Origin: Erythrophleum ivorense
Taxonomy: Eukaryota > Streptophyta > Magnoliopsida > Fabales > Fabaceae
Direction of reading: 5' to 3'
DNA length: 64,000 nucleotides
Assembly (NCBI GenBank): GCA_026724425.1
Contig: JAIUCV010000007.1
Span: 25,186,484-25,250,483, forward strand
Made by a program: the position numbers and the translations under genes. How positions within the stretch are numbered: the stretch's first letter is position 1; each line of letters begins with the position of its first letter. The notes below the pieces were generated by a model, which was given only the letters and a program-made list of their open reading frames with translations, had not been told where the DNA came from and searched no databases. This document shows positions 12,448-24,761 of this stretch, in pieces.

Positions 12448-15400
12448 TGTAACATCTGATTCTCTGAAAACAAGAGAAAACGTAAGAAACGTAACATATA
12501 GTTTCTCCATCAACGAATGAAACTTACTAGAAACAAAAGGAAGTCCCCCAAAATGAGATAGTTAAGGTCCTAAAAAAATTGGGAAGCATTCTAGACTCCT
12601 AAAAATGAGAATCCCAAGCTCAGACGAAAAGAAAAATGGAGCTAGAATGAAGAAACAATTTCTTATGAAAAACTTACAAAACGTAATGATATTTTTGTAA
12701 TTTTGAGCAATTTTTGGAATTTACACAGGAAGGCTTTTTAAATGAAAATTTTGAGTTCCCCAGAGTTCTCAGAAGCCCTAAAAACCATAGGAAGGCCCGG
12801 GAAAGTTAAAGCTCCTCCGGTGGACGTTTTCCAATGTCAGTGTGCCTGAATTTTGATGGATTCATTCAGCAAGGTTTTAGCTCTAATTTGAGTTATTCCA
12901 AAGGCATTTTACTAAATTGGGAATCCAAATTTCATAATGGAAAAGACGATTCTCAAAAAGGAGCTAAAATGAAGGAGAAACGAAAATGCCAAGAACAAAG
13001 GGCAAAATGGTAATTTTTGAAAAGTTTACCTTCCTCCCACCTATATATATGATGCGCCCTTCTTCTCCCTTCATTTTGCATGACCAACTTCTGCCCAAAA
13101 CCAGAGGAAAACCCTAGGGAGAGTGGCACGCAAGAGGAAGGCAAAGAGGAGGAGAAATCAAACCTCCTCTCCTTCATTCTCCTTTATTTCCTATGATTAT
13201 AATGAAGTATATGAATCTGTTTTAAAGGAGAAATTGAGGGCAAAATTCGGATTTGAAGAGAAGAGCTCAAAGAACACAAGATTCAAGTGAGAAAAAGTAA
13301 GAAAACAAAGTAAATCTTACATCCCATGGTAGCTACTCCCCCCTTCTTCTCCATATTTCACCCCATGTATGTAGATACTAGAGGGCTGGAATTTTGAAAG
13401 GAACCAAGGGTGAATTCTATGAATTTAAGGGAGGAGAGTAAGAATATACAAAGAAATTCAAGAAAAAGCCATGGATTTTCAAGGTAGCAAACCTAAGGTT
13501 TTATGGGTTCTCTTGAATATCTGATTTGATATAATTATTCATAGTCCTAAATGAATATTTAAATGAGTTTCTAAGATCCCTAGGAATCTCCCCATATGCA
13601 TCTTCCATGTAGAAAACAAAGCAAACTCCATGGAGGCTAAAAGGAGACATAGGCTCGGCTTAAAGGGGATGAGACACCTAGGGAGAGTTTTAAATTTTTT
13701 CAAGCCCATTTTTGAGTCATATATGATGAATGAAAATAAGGGGAGGCCTTGGAAAAAATTTAAAACCCATAAAAAGTGAGTTGGTGCTTTATGTTCCATA
13801 TTATGACCTAAAGAAGCAACATGTAGTTAGGCTCTTGATTTTAATTATGTGATGACTCCAAGAGACTTAAAAGGAGTCAAGAAAAATATTTGAAAGGAAA
13901 GAATAGAGCCTAGAATTTATTTGAGGGGTGTTGCTTCATTAGGTATAATTATGGAACCATAATAAGGTTTATAGATCAAGCTAGAGTTCAAGCAAGTTTA
14001 TAGCCTTAAAATTAATTCCATGAACCTAATTGGCTTCCATAAATTGTGTTTAGGCTAAGAGAAATCATGCCTACACTTTTTTGTGTGTGTGATCGAAAGA
14101 GGGAGCCTTGATTCAAGAAAAAAAGTGTATAATTGTATTCAAGGTAGCTCTCTCCACCTTCTCTCATGCATGGATGTGTGCTTAGCTTGTCTTAAAATGT
14201 GTGTATGTGTATTTTTAAGCCATGAAAAGTATGCTAGCATGATTTTATATGCCGTGGTTTCATGATGACATATTATGTTTCTAAATGATGTTATGATGTG
14301 TGCTTAGATTTGCATGAGTGTGGTAAGGCCAAGAACCCTTAGCTATGGTAAGGATAAGGCAAGAACCCTTAAGATTAGTTGAGACAAAGTAAAGATCTCC
14401 CAAAAGTAAAGTAGGCTCCCAAGAGTATGGTTTAGTCTAAGAATTTCTTAAAGAATGGGTGATGTAAGTCCAATATCCACAAGAAATTGGGTAAGGCCAA
14501 TCCACTTGCTTGGCAAGCCTTTGTATGCTATATGTGACTTTTTCAAATGCTTAGAATGCTCCTTGAGACTTGTTTGCATCCATTATGTATGATTGAATGG
14601 GAGATGAGAAAATGGGATTCTTTGAATCTCATCCCCTCCTCTCCAATGCCCTAGCATGCTAGGTAGACTAAGAGAGCAAGGTAATAGAAGCCAATCACCT
14701 TGAAGATGAGATTATGACATCCAAGAACATGAATTTTGCTACTTTAAGGCCATACAATTGGCACATGATGTGATTAATGAATGTATATGTATTATGATGT
14801 TATAAACATATGTAATTATGATAATATGTCATGAATGAATGAGAGAATTTGTTATGTAGCCATTAGAATGTGATTTGGGTATATAATGGCAAACTAGCTT
14901 CATTAAGGGTATTATGCAATTATGTATAAGTGTGGATGAGATGGCCAAAAAGAGATGCATGAGGGTTAGGACCATTTGGGTAGTTTATAAAAGTCCTAAT
15001 TATGCTTTTAGACTTGCCCAAGAGGTGTCAAACCCCAAGGAAAGCCATTTGGACATTTTGGTATCCCTTATGGAGCCAAAATTGACCAATTTTGAATCCT
15101 ATATCACTTTTTGTCCAAATGAGCTCTTCTTGATCTTAGATTTGGTATGAAATTAGAACTTGTCGAGAGCTTTTTGGGAAGCTAAAGAACAAAATTTTTG
15201 GAGGACTAGAGAATATTTGATGAATTTTCAAAGTTAAAAATTTTTCTGGTTTTGGTCACATTACTGTTCATACTGGTCCAAAAATGAAATCTGTCACACA
15301 GGGCTCAAATGATGTCCAATTACCACAAAATTTTATACAAAGAAACTAGACATTCATAGTGACTTTTTTCCAACTGGACGCACCTCATTTGGATGTTTAA

Positions 15401-16089
15401 AGGGGAAGATATGAATTTTTAAAGATTCTGTCCAGTATCAAGAACTCCAGTCGACCTCTGTTACTGTTTGATTGGATTTCAAGGTCTGAGCATGCCTGAG
15501 CTAGTCTGGAGTTATTTTCCCCTAACATCCATAACTTTTCAGATTAGTATCATTTGCGTCAATTGAATTTTTGTGGAATTAATTGGACATTTTTGAACTT
15601 TGCTGCAGAATTCTGTGACAACACCAGTGGACAGCCTGACCTCTGGACCAGTTTGATTGTCAAACGTCCTCTATGTTAGATGTTATGATCTAGACAAATT
15701 TTTAGTATGAAGTAGACATCTATAGCTTTCCAAAATGGCCAAGAATTCATGATTTCAATTTTTCTAGAATTAGTTATGATTTTCCTAAGTTGTGACAGAA
15801 AAGTGGAAAAATCTAGCCAAAAATATGTATGCATATTTTAAGCTTCCCTTCAAGTTTCTTGAGATGTAGGCCACTTTTGATGGTGTAAATAAGTTGTCTT
15901 CATGTGATTAAATGTGAGAATGTAACGTATGAGTCCATATGGCCCACGGGACTCTGAGAAAAAAATTTATGTTTAGTGCAATGACAAAGAAATGTAATAT
16001 TTTAATGCTATTTTTCCACTTTCTAGTGTAATTCATGGTATGAGACTTAAAGGTGACATGAGGCAAGGCTAGAAATGCATGGTGTTACA
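12448..16089 (+). mobile_element. Solo LTR, 3642 bp, with 5-bp target duplication
   Basis: Begins TGTAACATC and ends GGTGTTACA, flanked by AAAAG at 12443-12447 and 16090-16094. Removing it makes the surrounding AAAAGTCCCT array continuous. There is no PBS, gag, pol or second LTR, so it is a solo LTR left by LTR-LTR recombination. It is the most complete member of the long-LTR family and serves as reference for the copies at 1-411, 413-3120 and 3124-6570. A TATA-like CTATATATAT lies at 13041. The parent retrotransposon is not in the window; the termini are chromovirus-like. Confidence 0.85.
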
Positions 16090-16094
16090 AAAAG

Positions 16095-17550
16095 TCCCTA
16101 GAGCTTGTTTTACCTTGATGGATCCATATGATTTCATGTATATGGTTATGTTTGATATTTGGATGTTTATTATGCATACTTGCTCTCTGTAACATTAAAA
16201 TATGCCCTTATAATTGTGCTTGAAAGATGAATGAGTTATTGGGATTCATAGAATCTCACTTTCCTCTATATTATTTCTAACCATATCCAAGGAACTCACA
16301 AGGAAGTAAAGATGGAGACTAAAGAGCATAAATGGCTACACTTTGATAATAATTTAGAATTGTGTGTGTTTTGTAGCACATGAGAGGACGTATATGATTA
16401 TGTTGTGATGTAACCATTCCTACAAATGTTAAAGTATGAGATTATAAAGTAAATGTTATTCTTGGATGTAAATGTGCAAGATTTTGAACTTGACCATATG
16501 TGAGCCATGAAATGTGTATGTGTCATGGCAAGTGGACGAGTGAATTTGAATTGCATGAGATCTAGGACAAGATAAATCAGTTATATATGCTGTATTTTAC
16601 ATTTGAAACATGCTAAAGTGGTCACTTGAGTTGAAGGAGTCCATTTTGAACCACTTAGATCCAAATTTGCACTATTTTGAGCTATCTTTTGCACCTGAAC
16701 TAAAACTAAAGCAAATGAAAGAATTTGTGGATGAAATTTGGTAGATATTTAGAGCTTATTTAAAGCTTTCCATAGAATTAAAGAACACAATTTTTAGAGC
16801 TCTATATAATTTATTATGATATTTTGAAATTGGCTAAAAATTGTAAAAATTACTGGACACTATTCATATGGTCCATATCTAATGTTTCATGTATTTGAAG
16901 GGCCAAAGGAACTCCAATACTCATGAAATCTTACACAAATATATTTGATGTTATAATCTTTCCATAGCCTCCAATTTTACTTAAATCAGAGCTATGTAGC
17001 CAAAGATATACAAGTCTAAAGTTTAGGCTCTAGTTTATGTCCAAAAACAATAGCAGTTACTGTTATATTGGATTTTCATAACCCAAATGAACTTCTTTTG
17101 GCTTGAAATTTTTATAGCATGTAGCTCATGTTCTAGGATTTCCATAAAAAGCTAATTTACATGAATTAGAATTTTGTAACCCAAGTTATGAATTTTTGAA
17201 ATTGGTGGACTTGTGTAAATGTGGTAGTTTAGACTATAAGGCTTAAAACCCAAAAATTATGCTTCTTTTTATGATGTTTTATGCTAAATAAACTTCATTA
17301 GTATAAATCTTGGGATTTATATGATGAAGTTATGAAATTATGCCTCTTTGAAAGAATTGAGCCTTTAATGTCAGTATTTTCTGTTGCTAAAAGTATTAAA
17401 TATAAGAAATTAAAACTATAAGCATGGGATGATATAAAATATGTGCTTATTCTTTGATGGCATGACATATGGTCACCAATCCACAAGACGTTTATTTCAA
17501 AATATAGAGGAGAAGGAGTAGAACAAGTGTCCCTTTCACTCACTTAAGCC
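16095..17550 (+). repeat. Older long-LTR copy, second part
   Basis: Continues the copy of 10470-12447 after the solo LTR and matches about 34890-35900 of the copy at 32869. The right edge is blurred by the next repeat. Confidence 0.55.
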
Positions 17551-17559
17551 AAATCACAT

Positions 17560-18064
17560 GTTTTCCTTGCAGTTCAAAGCTCTAAAGATGAAGAAACCAC
17601 ACTTTTCCTTTACTCTCGCATTTATGTTTGTCTAAGCATCCCATTTTTTGCTCCTATATGATTTCAAGCATGAATGAAGGAGAGAGTGAGCATTAGGGTT
17701 AATATGGTAAGTGATGCAGGCCATAAGTGGTTGATCCAAGTCATGAGCTATCTAATTCTTAATGGGCTTCAGCTTAATCTCAACTTTAGGGCCCTTTTAT
17801 CTTGACTTAAATCACCTTAAAGGATTAATGGGATCTAATAAAATTTCCCTTAGGGTCATTACTAATTTACACTTAATTAATTTAAGCCCAAAATAATAAA
17901 AATTTATTTTCTTATTAACTTCCTAAAAAATTATTTTTCATTGATAATTCCTCAATTATTTAATCTTCTCTAAGTAAATTCCTAGTTTAATTATTTTCTT
18001 CCAAAATCCCTTATTTAGATTATTTTTTCTCTAAAATCCATGTTAAATATTGTGAGATGTTACA
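17560..18064 (-). repeat. 5' part of an inverted LTR
   Basis: On the minus strand it starts TGTAACATCTC at 18064 and runs through TTAATTA-rich sequence, similar in layout to 47060-47470, where an LTR starts TGTAACATCCC. Only the first half kilobase is recognisable. Confidence 0.45.
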
Positions 18065-18445
18065 CCACTATCTCTTTTACACACAGCACTTAAGCATTTG
18101 ATTCATTAGTCATCCTTCCACTTGCACCCATTCTCATTTTCTTACTATTGCTCTTTTGGTCAAGAAGAATCTAAGGGAGAAAGAGAGCCAAGCTTACTAA
18201 ATTTTAGAGAGAGAATGAGGTAATTTTGGCCATTTTCAAAAAGAAGAAGGATGAAGCAAGTAAAGATAAATTTCCCTTACTTAGGTATTTCTCATTCTTG
18301 GTCAATTCACTCACTCAATACCATCTTCCCTTCTTGCTTCATGGCTTGTATAAAAAAGAGAAGAGTGAAAGAGGAAAGGAAGCTATTTTGAGTAGAGGAA
18401 GAAGAAAAGGAATTAAGGTAAAACTTCTTCTACGATTTTGGACCT
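18065..18445. other. Unassigned stretch ahead of the LINE
   Basis: Repeat-like, purine-rich sequence (AGAGAGAGAATGAGG, AAGAAGAAAAGG). The frame at 18226-18447 has no recognisable domain. LINE homology starts only near 18446. Confidence 0.4.
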
Positions 18446-20389
18446 AGAGATAAAGAATCTTGGTGGTGGGATGCAAGCGTGCAAGATAAGGTTAAAGTTA
18501 AGAGGGAGTGTTATAAAGTGTGGTCATTATGTAGGAGTAATGAAAATTGGGAGAAATATAAAGTAGCCAAAAAAGATACTAAGAAGGAAGTGAACGAAGT
18601 GAGAATGAGGGCATTCGATGGGTTATACCAATCTTTAGGTATTAAAGTTAGGAAAAGAAATATTTACAAGTTAGCTAAAAGTAGGGAAAGAAAGACAAGA
18701 CACGTTGACTAAGTAAAATGCATTAAAAATGAAGAAGGGAAAGTCTTAGTCATGGAACAAGATATCAGAGAACGGTGGAAGAATTATTTTCATAGGCTTT
18801 TTAATGAAGGCCATGAGATTGCATTGCAATCGGATAGGTTAGACACTAGAGAAGAAGATCAAAATTATACTTTTTATTGTAGGATTTGTGAGGCAGAGAT
18901 AAAAGAAGCATTAAAGAGAATTGAGAGTGGCAGAGCAGTTGGACCGGATAATATACCTATTGAGGTATGGAAAGGTTTAAGAAGGAAAGGTATAAGTTAG
19001 CTCACAAAGTTATTTAATGAAATTATGAGCTCTAAGAAAATGCCAGATGAGTGGAGGAGAAGTTCTTTAATTCCTATTTATAAGAATAAGGGGGACATTC
19101 AAAATTGTGCAAATTATAGAGGAATTAAGCTCATGAGCCACACTATGAAATTATGGGAAAGAGTAATTGAGCAACGATTAAGGAAAGAGACCCAAGTTAC
19201 GGAGAATCAATTTGGTTTTATGCCGGGAAGGTCAACTATGGAAGCAATATATTTGTTGCGAAGATTAATGGAGCGATATCGAGAGAATCAAAGAGATTTA
19301 CACATGGTATTTATCAATTTGGAAAAAGCATATGATAAAGTACCAAGAGAGGTTCTATGGAAGGCTTTGGAGGAAAAAGGAGTTCGTATAGCTTATATTC
19401 GAGCAATACAAGATATGTATGGTGAGGCTACAACTAGTGTAGTAACAAAAGGTGGATGTACAAAAGATTTTTCAATAACTATTGGTTTACATCAAGGGTC
19501 AACTCTGAGCCCTTATCTATTTACTTTAGTATTGAATGTGCTTACTGAACATATCCAAGAGCCGGTACCACGATGTATGCTATTTGCAGATGATATTGTC
19601 TTAATTAGGGAATCGAGAGTGGAAATGAATGAGAAGTTAGAGAGGTGGAAATTAGTTTTGGAAACTCATAGATTTCGTTTAAATAGAAATAAAACAGAAT
19701 ATATGGAGTGTAAGTTTAGTAAGAGACACACCACTTCTAGCGTAGAAGTAAAAATTAGAGAACATATTATACCACAAGTCACATGATTTAAATATCTTGG
19801 ATCCATCATACAACATAATGGGGAAATAGAAGAAGACGTAAAACATAGGATTCAAGCGGGGTTGATGAAGTGGAGGAGTGCTTCAGGTGTTATTTGTGAT
19901 AGAAGAGTACCACTCAAACTTAAGGGTAAATTTTATCGTACAGTTATAAGACCTATAACGTTGTATGGAACTGAGTGTTGGGCAATAAAAAGTTAACAAG
20001 AGAATAAGTTCAATGTTGCAGAGATGAAAATGTTGCGTTGGATGAGTGGACACACTAAACGAGATCGGATTAGAAATGAATACATTAGAGAGAAAGTGGA
20101 AGTCGCTCCTATTGTGGAAAAGATTGTAGAACCAAGACTTAAATGGTTTGGTCATGTTGGGAGGAGACCTATAGAAGCCCCAGTTATGAGAGTAGATGAG
20201 ATGAAGAATAGTCCAATAATTAGAGGTAGAGGAAGACCAAGAAAAATTATAGGAGAAATTATTAAGAGAGATTTAGATTTAAATGGTTTGTCTAAAAATA
20301 TGATTTACGATAGGTGCTTATGGCATCGATTAATCCATGTAGCCGACCCCACTTAGTGGGAAAAGGCTTTATTGTTGTTGTTGTTGTTG
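18446..20389 (+). mobile_element. 5'-truncated RTE-type LINE with (TTG)6 tail
   Basis: A non-LTR retrotransposon. One continuous reading frame from about 18446 to 20356 encodes the RTE reverse transcriptase and C-terminal region; the upstream APE endonuclease is missing. Landmarks: GRAVGPDNIP near 18920, RT core with YDKVPRE, FADD at 19583-19594, then the RTE-type tail MLRWMSGHT and LKWFGHVGRR. The frame ends in TAG at 20354-20356, followed by (TTG)6 at 20372-20389, the tail typical of plant RTE LINEs. Four in-frame stops (18710, 18998, 19784, 19994) break it, with no frameshift. No target duplication was recognised. It is dead as a coding unit. Confidence 0.88.
19025..19786 (+). pseudogene. 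LINE reverse-transcriptase core (longest open piece)
   Basis: A 253-residue open piece of the LINE frame carrying the RT fingers and palm: NYRGIKLMSH, ENQFGFMPGRST, the LEKAYDKVP segment, LHQGSTLSPYLF and the catalytic FADD box. In intact RTE elements this is continuous with the frames on both sides, here separated by TAG at 18998 and TGA at 19784. Confidence 0.88.
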
Positions 20390-21692
20390 CAATCTCAATT
20401 TTAATATGTCTAATAGGTGTGTTCAGCCTTTGAATATTGCTATCTAAGTTAATTATGCTTGAGAAGTGTTTGTGACTTTCATTCTCTCTTTAGTAATTGT
20501 TTAAGAACTAAAATAATTTCAAGTTAGAAACATAAGTGACAATGCTTGTGTATTGAGTTATAAGGAATCTGGGAGATGCCCTTACATCGAGGCTTTGTTT
20601 GAAGGATTGGTAAGAAGTACCAGCACTATGCCTAATGCACTATAGGTAGATAATGTTCACAATGTGAGCTTTTTTTTTTGGGTCTCCTTTCCTTTATTTC
20701 GAATGAATTTAATTATTTTTTATCTTTGTACATTTAGGGGCAAGCCTTCCATTTTAAACTATCTTATAAATATGGAAGTTCAAATAGTGTTCCTTGATCA
20801 CTTACATTCAAGGGTGAAACAAAACTCTATTCTCAGTGATAAAATGCATCACTTTAATTTTCAATAATGGTTTAAAATTGTTATTTATCCTCATTGGGAA
20901 TGGATACCCTATTTTGAAATTTTAATTAATGTAATATTTAAATATGATTTTTTAACTAATTAAGTATCAATGTCTAGATTTATTCAAGTATTATGATTTT
21001 GAGATGAACTTTATGCATTTCATGTTTGGGATATTTTTGTGGAACAAACTTGGATATACTACATTGGTTACTAATAGTAATTCTATTAGCCTTTAGTGCA
21101 CTTTAACTTGAACCCAAGCTAGCAAGGAAGATAGGAGATGCTAGCCTTATATGATAGCCAACACACATGGTATAGAGATATGTTACCTCATGTGAGTTGT
21201 GGACTCACAAACAAAATGGTTGCTTACCCACGTGAGTTGTGTGTCACAATAGATCTAGTGACTTACCCATATGAGCTATGTGCTCACAATGAATATATTA
21301 TTCTAATTGAGGTCCTTCTAGCAGTGTAAGTTTTGAATGAATAAAATTAAAAAATTCCTATTATTCACTTGAAAATGTTTATTCTTTATTGCGGTATTTC
21401 TATTGATCTTTCATTACTTACTGCTTGAAGTTATGATGTTTATTTTCCAAGTCCATATGATACTTTACTTCTTATTATGACATTGTACTAATATTATTGT
21501 ATTACTTATCTTCAATAAAAGACTTACGTGTCTACTTAGCTTGTACCACACCTACCATAGTTTGCATTAGCTACTCACTAAGTGTTAAAACTCACCCCTT
21601 TAACATTTCATAGGTTGCAAATTGTAGAATTGGTCATAAGTCTACTTTATGTAAAGTCTAATAGCGTGAGAAAGTATAAGTCTAGTTGTTTT
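20390..21692. repeat. Unassigned repeat-like sequence with a short tandem motif
   Basis: No protein gene seen. The part from 21540 to 21692 has the feel of an LTR end (ACTCACCCC then TTTCATAGGTTGC). At 21187-21300 a roughly 38-base unit recurs about three times (TTACCCA, a few bases, GAGTTGTG, TCACAA). The segment is cut at its right end by the gypsy insertion. Confidence 0.4.
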
Positions 21693-21697
21693 GTTTG

Positions 21698-24536
21698 TGT
21701 AACACCCCAAAATTAATTAAAGAGCTAATCATGGATTTGGATTAATTTGGAATAATTAATATGAAATAATCAGGTAAGTTAGGTGAATGAAAATTTTAGA
21801 GTGATAAATTATTAATATGGGTATGATATTTAATTGGGATAGAAACTTCATCTAGGTCTAAATTAATGTGGGAGATCATGATAAGAGGCTAATAGAGGCC
21901 CAATAAGCTAGGTGCAGGCCCAATCTAATTCAATGTGATAGAGGCCCAAGATCCACCTTGTATAGGCTCTTAGGAATGGCCCAATAAACTTTGTGCAGAT
22001 CCAAAACCATGGAGTTCTTAAAACAAGGTCTGGCCCAATAAAATTTTGTAGCCCAACACCTTAAAACTGGCCCAACAAAGCTAAAATCTAAAACCCACTT
22101 GGAGTTAGACCTTGGAGCAGCCCATAACCCATCTTAGACCCATCTTAGACCCAACTTAAACCCAACTAAAACCCTAAAAACTTCAGCCTCTTTCCCATAT
22201 TTGCTGAAACACAAGATAGAAATTCAGAGGTTTGAAGGGAAGCTAGGGTTTGGGGCAAGAAATCCATCATTTCTCACATTCAAAGCAAGATTCAGCTAAG
22301 GTAATAGTTATATAACTTAATCCCCTTATCTTTCTCTTTAATTTGGCCTAATTAGTTTTTCATTTAGAGTATTTTCACCCACACCCAAAATCTGAAACTT
22401 GCCATTTGATGTTTCCATGGTGAAAATTCGTAGGTTGAGACTAAGGGTGACATTAGGTCAGTATAAACTCTTTTTTTTTTAGGCATTTCTGTTAGTTTGA
22501 GACCTCAATGATTGGATTATAGTATGGGTATTAATTTTGTACGAAGTTGCTTAAGATTTTGGGTGAAATATTGAAGTTTCTGGTATAGGACATTTCAATC
22601 CGAATTTGGAAACTTGTAGTGGCTGGGTAAGTGTTCCCTAGATAGTCATTAGTATTTTAAATTCTTTGGGTACTTGTTGCTATTGTAAATGATGAATTAA
22701 AGTAGCAATTCTCTAATGCTATGGTTATAGGGATATTTTTGTACCATTGGTGGTTGTTACAAATTATCTACAAGTGAGGTAACTGGGATTATATTAATTC
22801 CATGCATATATCTGATTTAATTTCATATTTTCTGTAGATGAATGATTTGAAATATTGAAAGAATTAGTTTGTTATCTATTGTATTGTGTTTGGGCCTTAT
22901 AAGTCCATAGTAGAGCTGTGGTGTGACTACCACCCGTGCATGTGCTTCGATTGGGCACCGGGTTATGATCAAACCCCAGATGCACTGAGCCCTGGTTGTG
23001 CTCAAAGGGGAAGTAAGTGTCGTGGACGAGCCTCTCCCGGTGTTACTGGCCTTTAACATGTAAAAATATGATTGCTAGTATAGGATAATAATCATGATAG
23101 CCTAATTATTTCATTTACTGATATGACTAATATGTTTTCTGATGCTTATGTGAAATCATGCATATATGTTAATTAAACTGGAATATATGATGAAATTTCC
23201 TTAGTTACTGAGATTCGCATCTAACCCCATTTTATGGGATTATACTTTCAGGTGAAGGTTCTTCGGGTAAGGACAAGGGCAAGCAAGTGGATGAACATCC
23301 ATGAGTTGAGGCCCGGTGTATGGAGCTCCACTTGGTCCGAGTGGAATAGAGCATATGCTAATTTTGTTAACCTTATATAGCATCATCATGTATCTGTATT
23401 GCCAAGTGTAGGAGTTGTATTTTGATAACATCGAATGTAATCATTGAGAAGTAGGCTTCATGTTAGTTGTTGATGGATGTATGAGCTTTGACACTATATG
23501 TGGCTTGTGAACCTATGATATAACTGACTATTTGAATAATGAAATCATATGCTATATATATTGATAGTAGACTTGAACTAGTGATGCATGAAACACCCAA
23601 TGAAAATATGAGTAAATGACCATTGTGGGAAATTTATAAACTTGTTGTCATAAAACCAATGGATGAGTAGGAAAATCCACATTTAAATGTTAGATGGGTA
23701 ACAATACAATGGCTGGGATAAATCAGCTAGATAAATATTATTAGGATCTCATAACAAGTGGGAGAGGGACCCTAGGGAATCCCTAGGTAAAGAGTGGAGA
23801 GTAGGAGACAAGATTTTAGGAATTATAGGATCAGAAGGAATTTCGCGGTGGCCAATAGAGGCGAAATTGCCTAGGGGGAGTCCAGAGAGCAATTTGCGGT
23901 AGTGAAATGTATAATTAGCCGCAGCAAAATGTGAGAGGCAAAATTGGAAGTCACCTAGAAGGTAATTCGTCACGGCTAAATGAGAATTGGCTGTGGCGAA
24001 CTTTTGTTAAAATGAGTCTGCCATTCTAGAGAGGAATTGGCCATGGTGAAATGAGGAATTAGTCGCGGCCAATAGTGAGAGGCGAGCGAGGTAGGTTCCA
24101 AGAGGCTTCTTCACCGCGGCACCATGTAGGTTGGCTGCGGCAAAGGTCCAATGATAGTCACAGCGAAATTAGTAATGATGGAAGTGGTGAAACTAAGAGG
24201 AATTGGCCGCGACTAAGGGGAAATTGGCCACAGCAAACATCCTAAAACCCTTTTATTAATCAAGAAATCTTGGTTTTTCATATGGTAATCTCAAGGGATG
24301 ACTTAGAAATATTGGTGGAAAATTCTTGTGAGTTGGAATTAGTAGCTAATAGAATCAAGACTTATAAATGAATGTTTGTTTCCCCGATATACATAAGTAT
24401 TTGTAATTATGTGATTGATGACCCTAATAACATTAAGATTCAAATTTCCCCGCATTTCCAGAATGTAACCCCAATTTATTATTATTAATCACGTATTTAA
24501 CCTTAATTACAATGAATAGAAGTTACGGTTGTCACC
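21698..24536 (+). repeat. 5' LTR of the gypsy element
   Basis: Starts TGTAACACC and ends GGTTGTCACC, aligning with the 3' LTR end GGTTGTCACA. It is the complete version, about 2.84 kb; the 3' LTR lacks the equivalent of about 22830-24100. It includes the conserved segment ACCGGGTTATGATCAAACCC near 22961, also in the solo LTR at 42178, and a CpG-rich degenerate array at 23840-24240. Confidence 0.9.
23840..24240 (+). repeat. CpG-rich degenerate tandem array in the LTR
   Basis: About ten imperfect units built on AATTGGCCGCGGCGAAAT, spaced roughly 25-45 bases. It stands out as GC- and CpG-rich in AT-rich surroundings. Related arrays occur at 30875-31010 and 43090-43540 in the other LTRs of this family. 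Confidence 0.7.
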
Positions 24537-24537
24537 T

Positions 24538-24551
24538 TTGGTATTAGAGCA
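24538..24551 (+). other. Primer binding site, initiator-Met tRNA type
   Basis: TTGGTATTAGAGCA directly follows the 5' LTR and differs by one base from the usual TGGTATCAGAGC complement of plant initiator-Met tRNA. Confidence 0.8.
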
Positions 24552-24761
24552 ATGGTTCAGGCAAATGCATTTGATTTACAACTTTGTGGTTAGAAAACTT
24601 GGCAATCATGATGCATGCATGATAGGGATAGGAGCATTATGACTTAATGATAACTATTATACATACATATACCTGCCATGGGTGGAGTTGTGTTTTGTTT
24701 GCCTTAGGTTATAGCTTAATAGGGGATGCTTGTGGTTGTGCTTGTAGCATTGCAGAGCTAG

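Noticed and set aside
16090..18064. Treating 10470-18064 as one LTR with terminal duplication
   Set aside because: The last 0.5 kb (17560-18064) matches the start of a different inverted LTR, and the flanking five bases do not match.
23840..24240. Regularly spaced repeats that could suggest a CRISPR-like array
   Set aside because: Units are degenerate, spacing is irregular, the array sits inside an LTR of a plant retrotransposon, and no cas-like genes exist.
24538..24551. tRNA-like sequence
   Set aside because: Only the 3' complement of initiator-Met tRNA as a primer site; no cloverleaf or A and B boxes. The same applies at 49696 and 52525.
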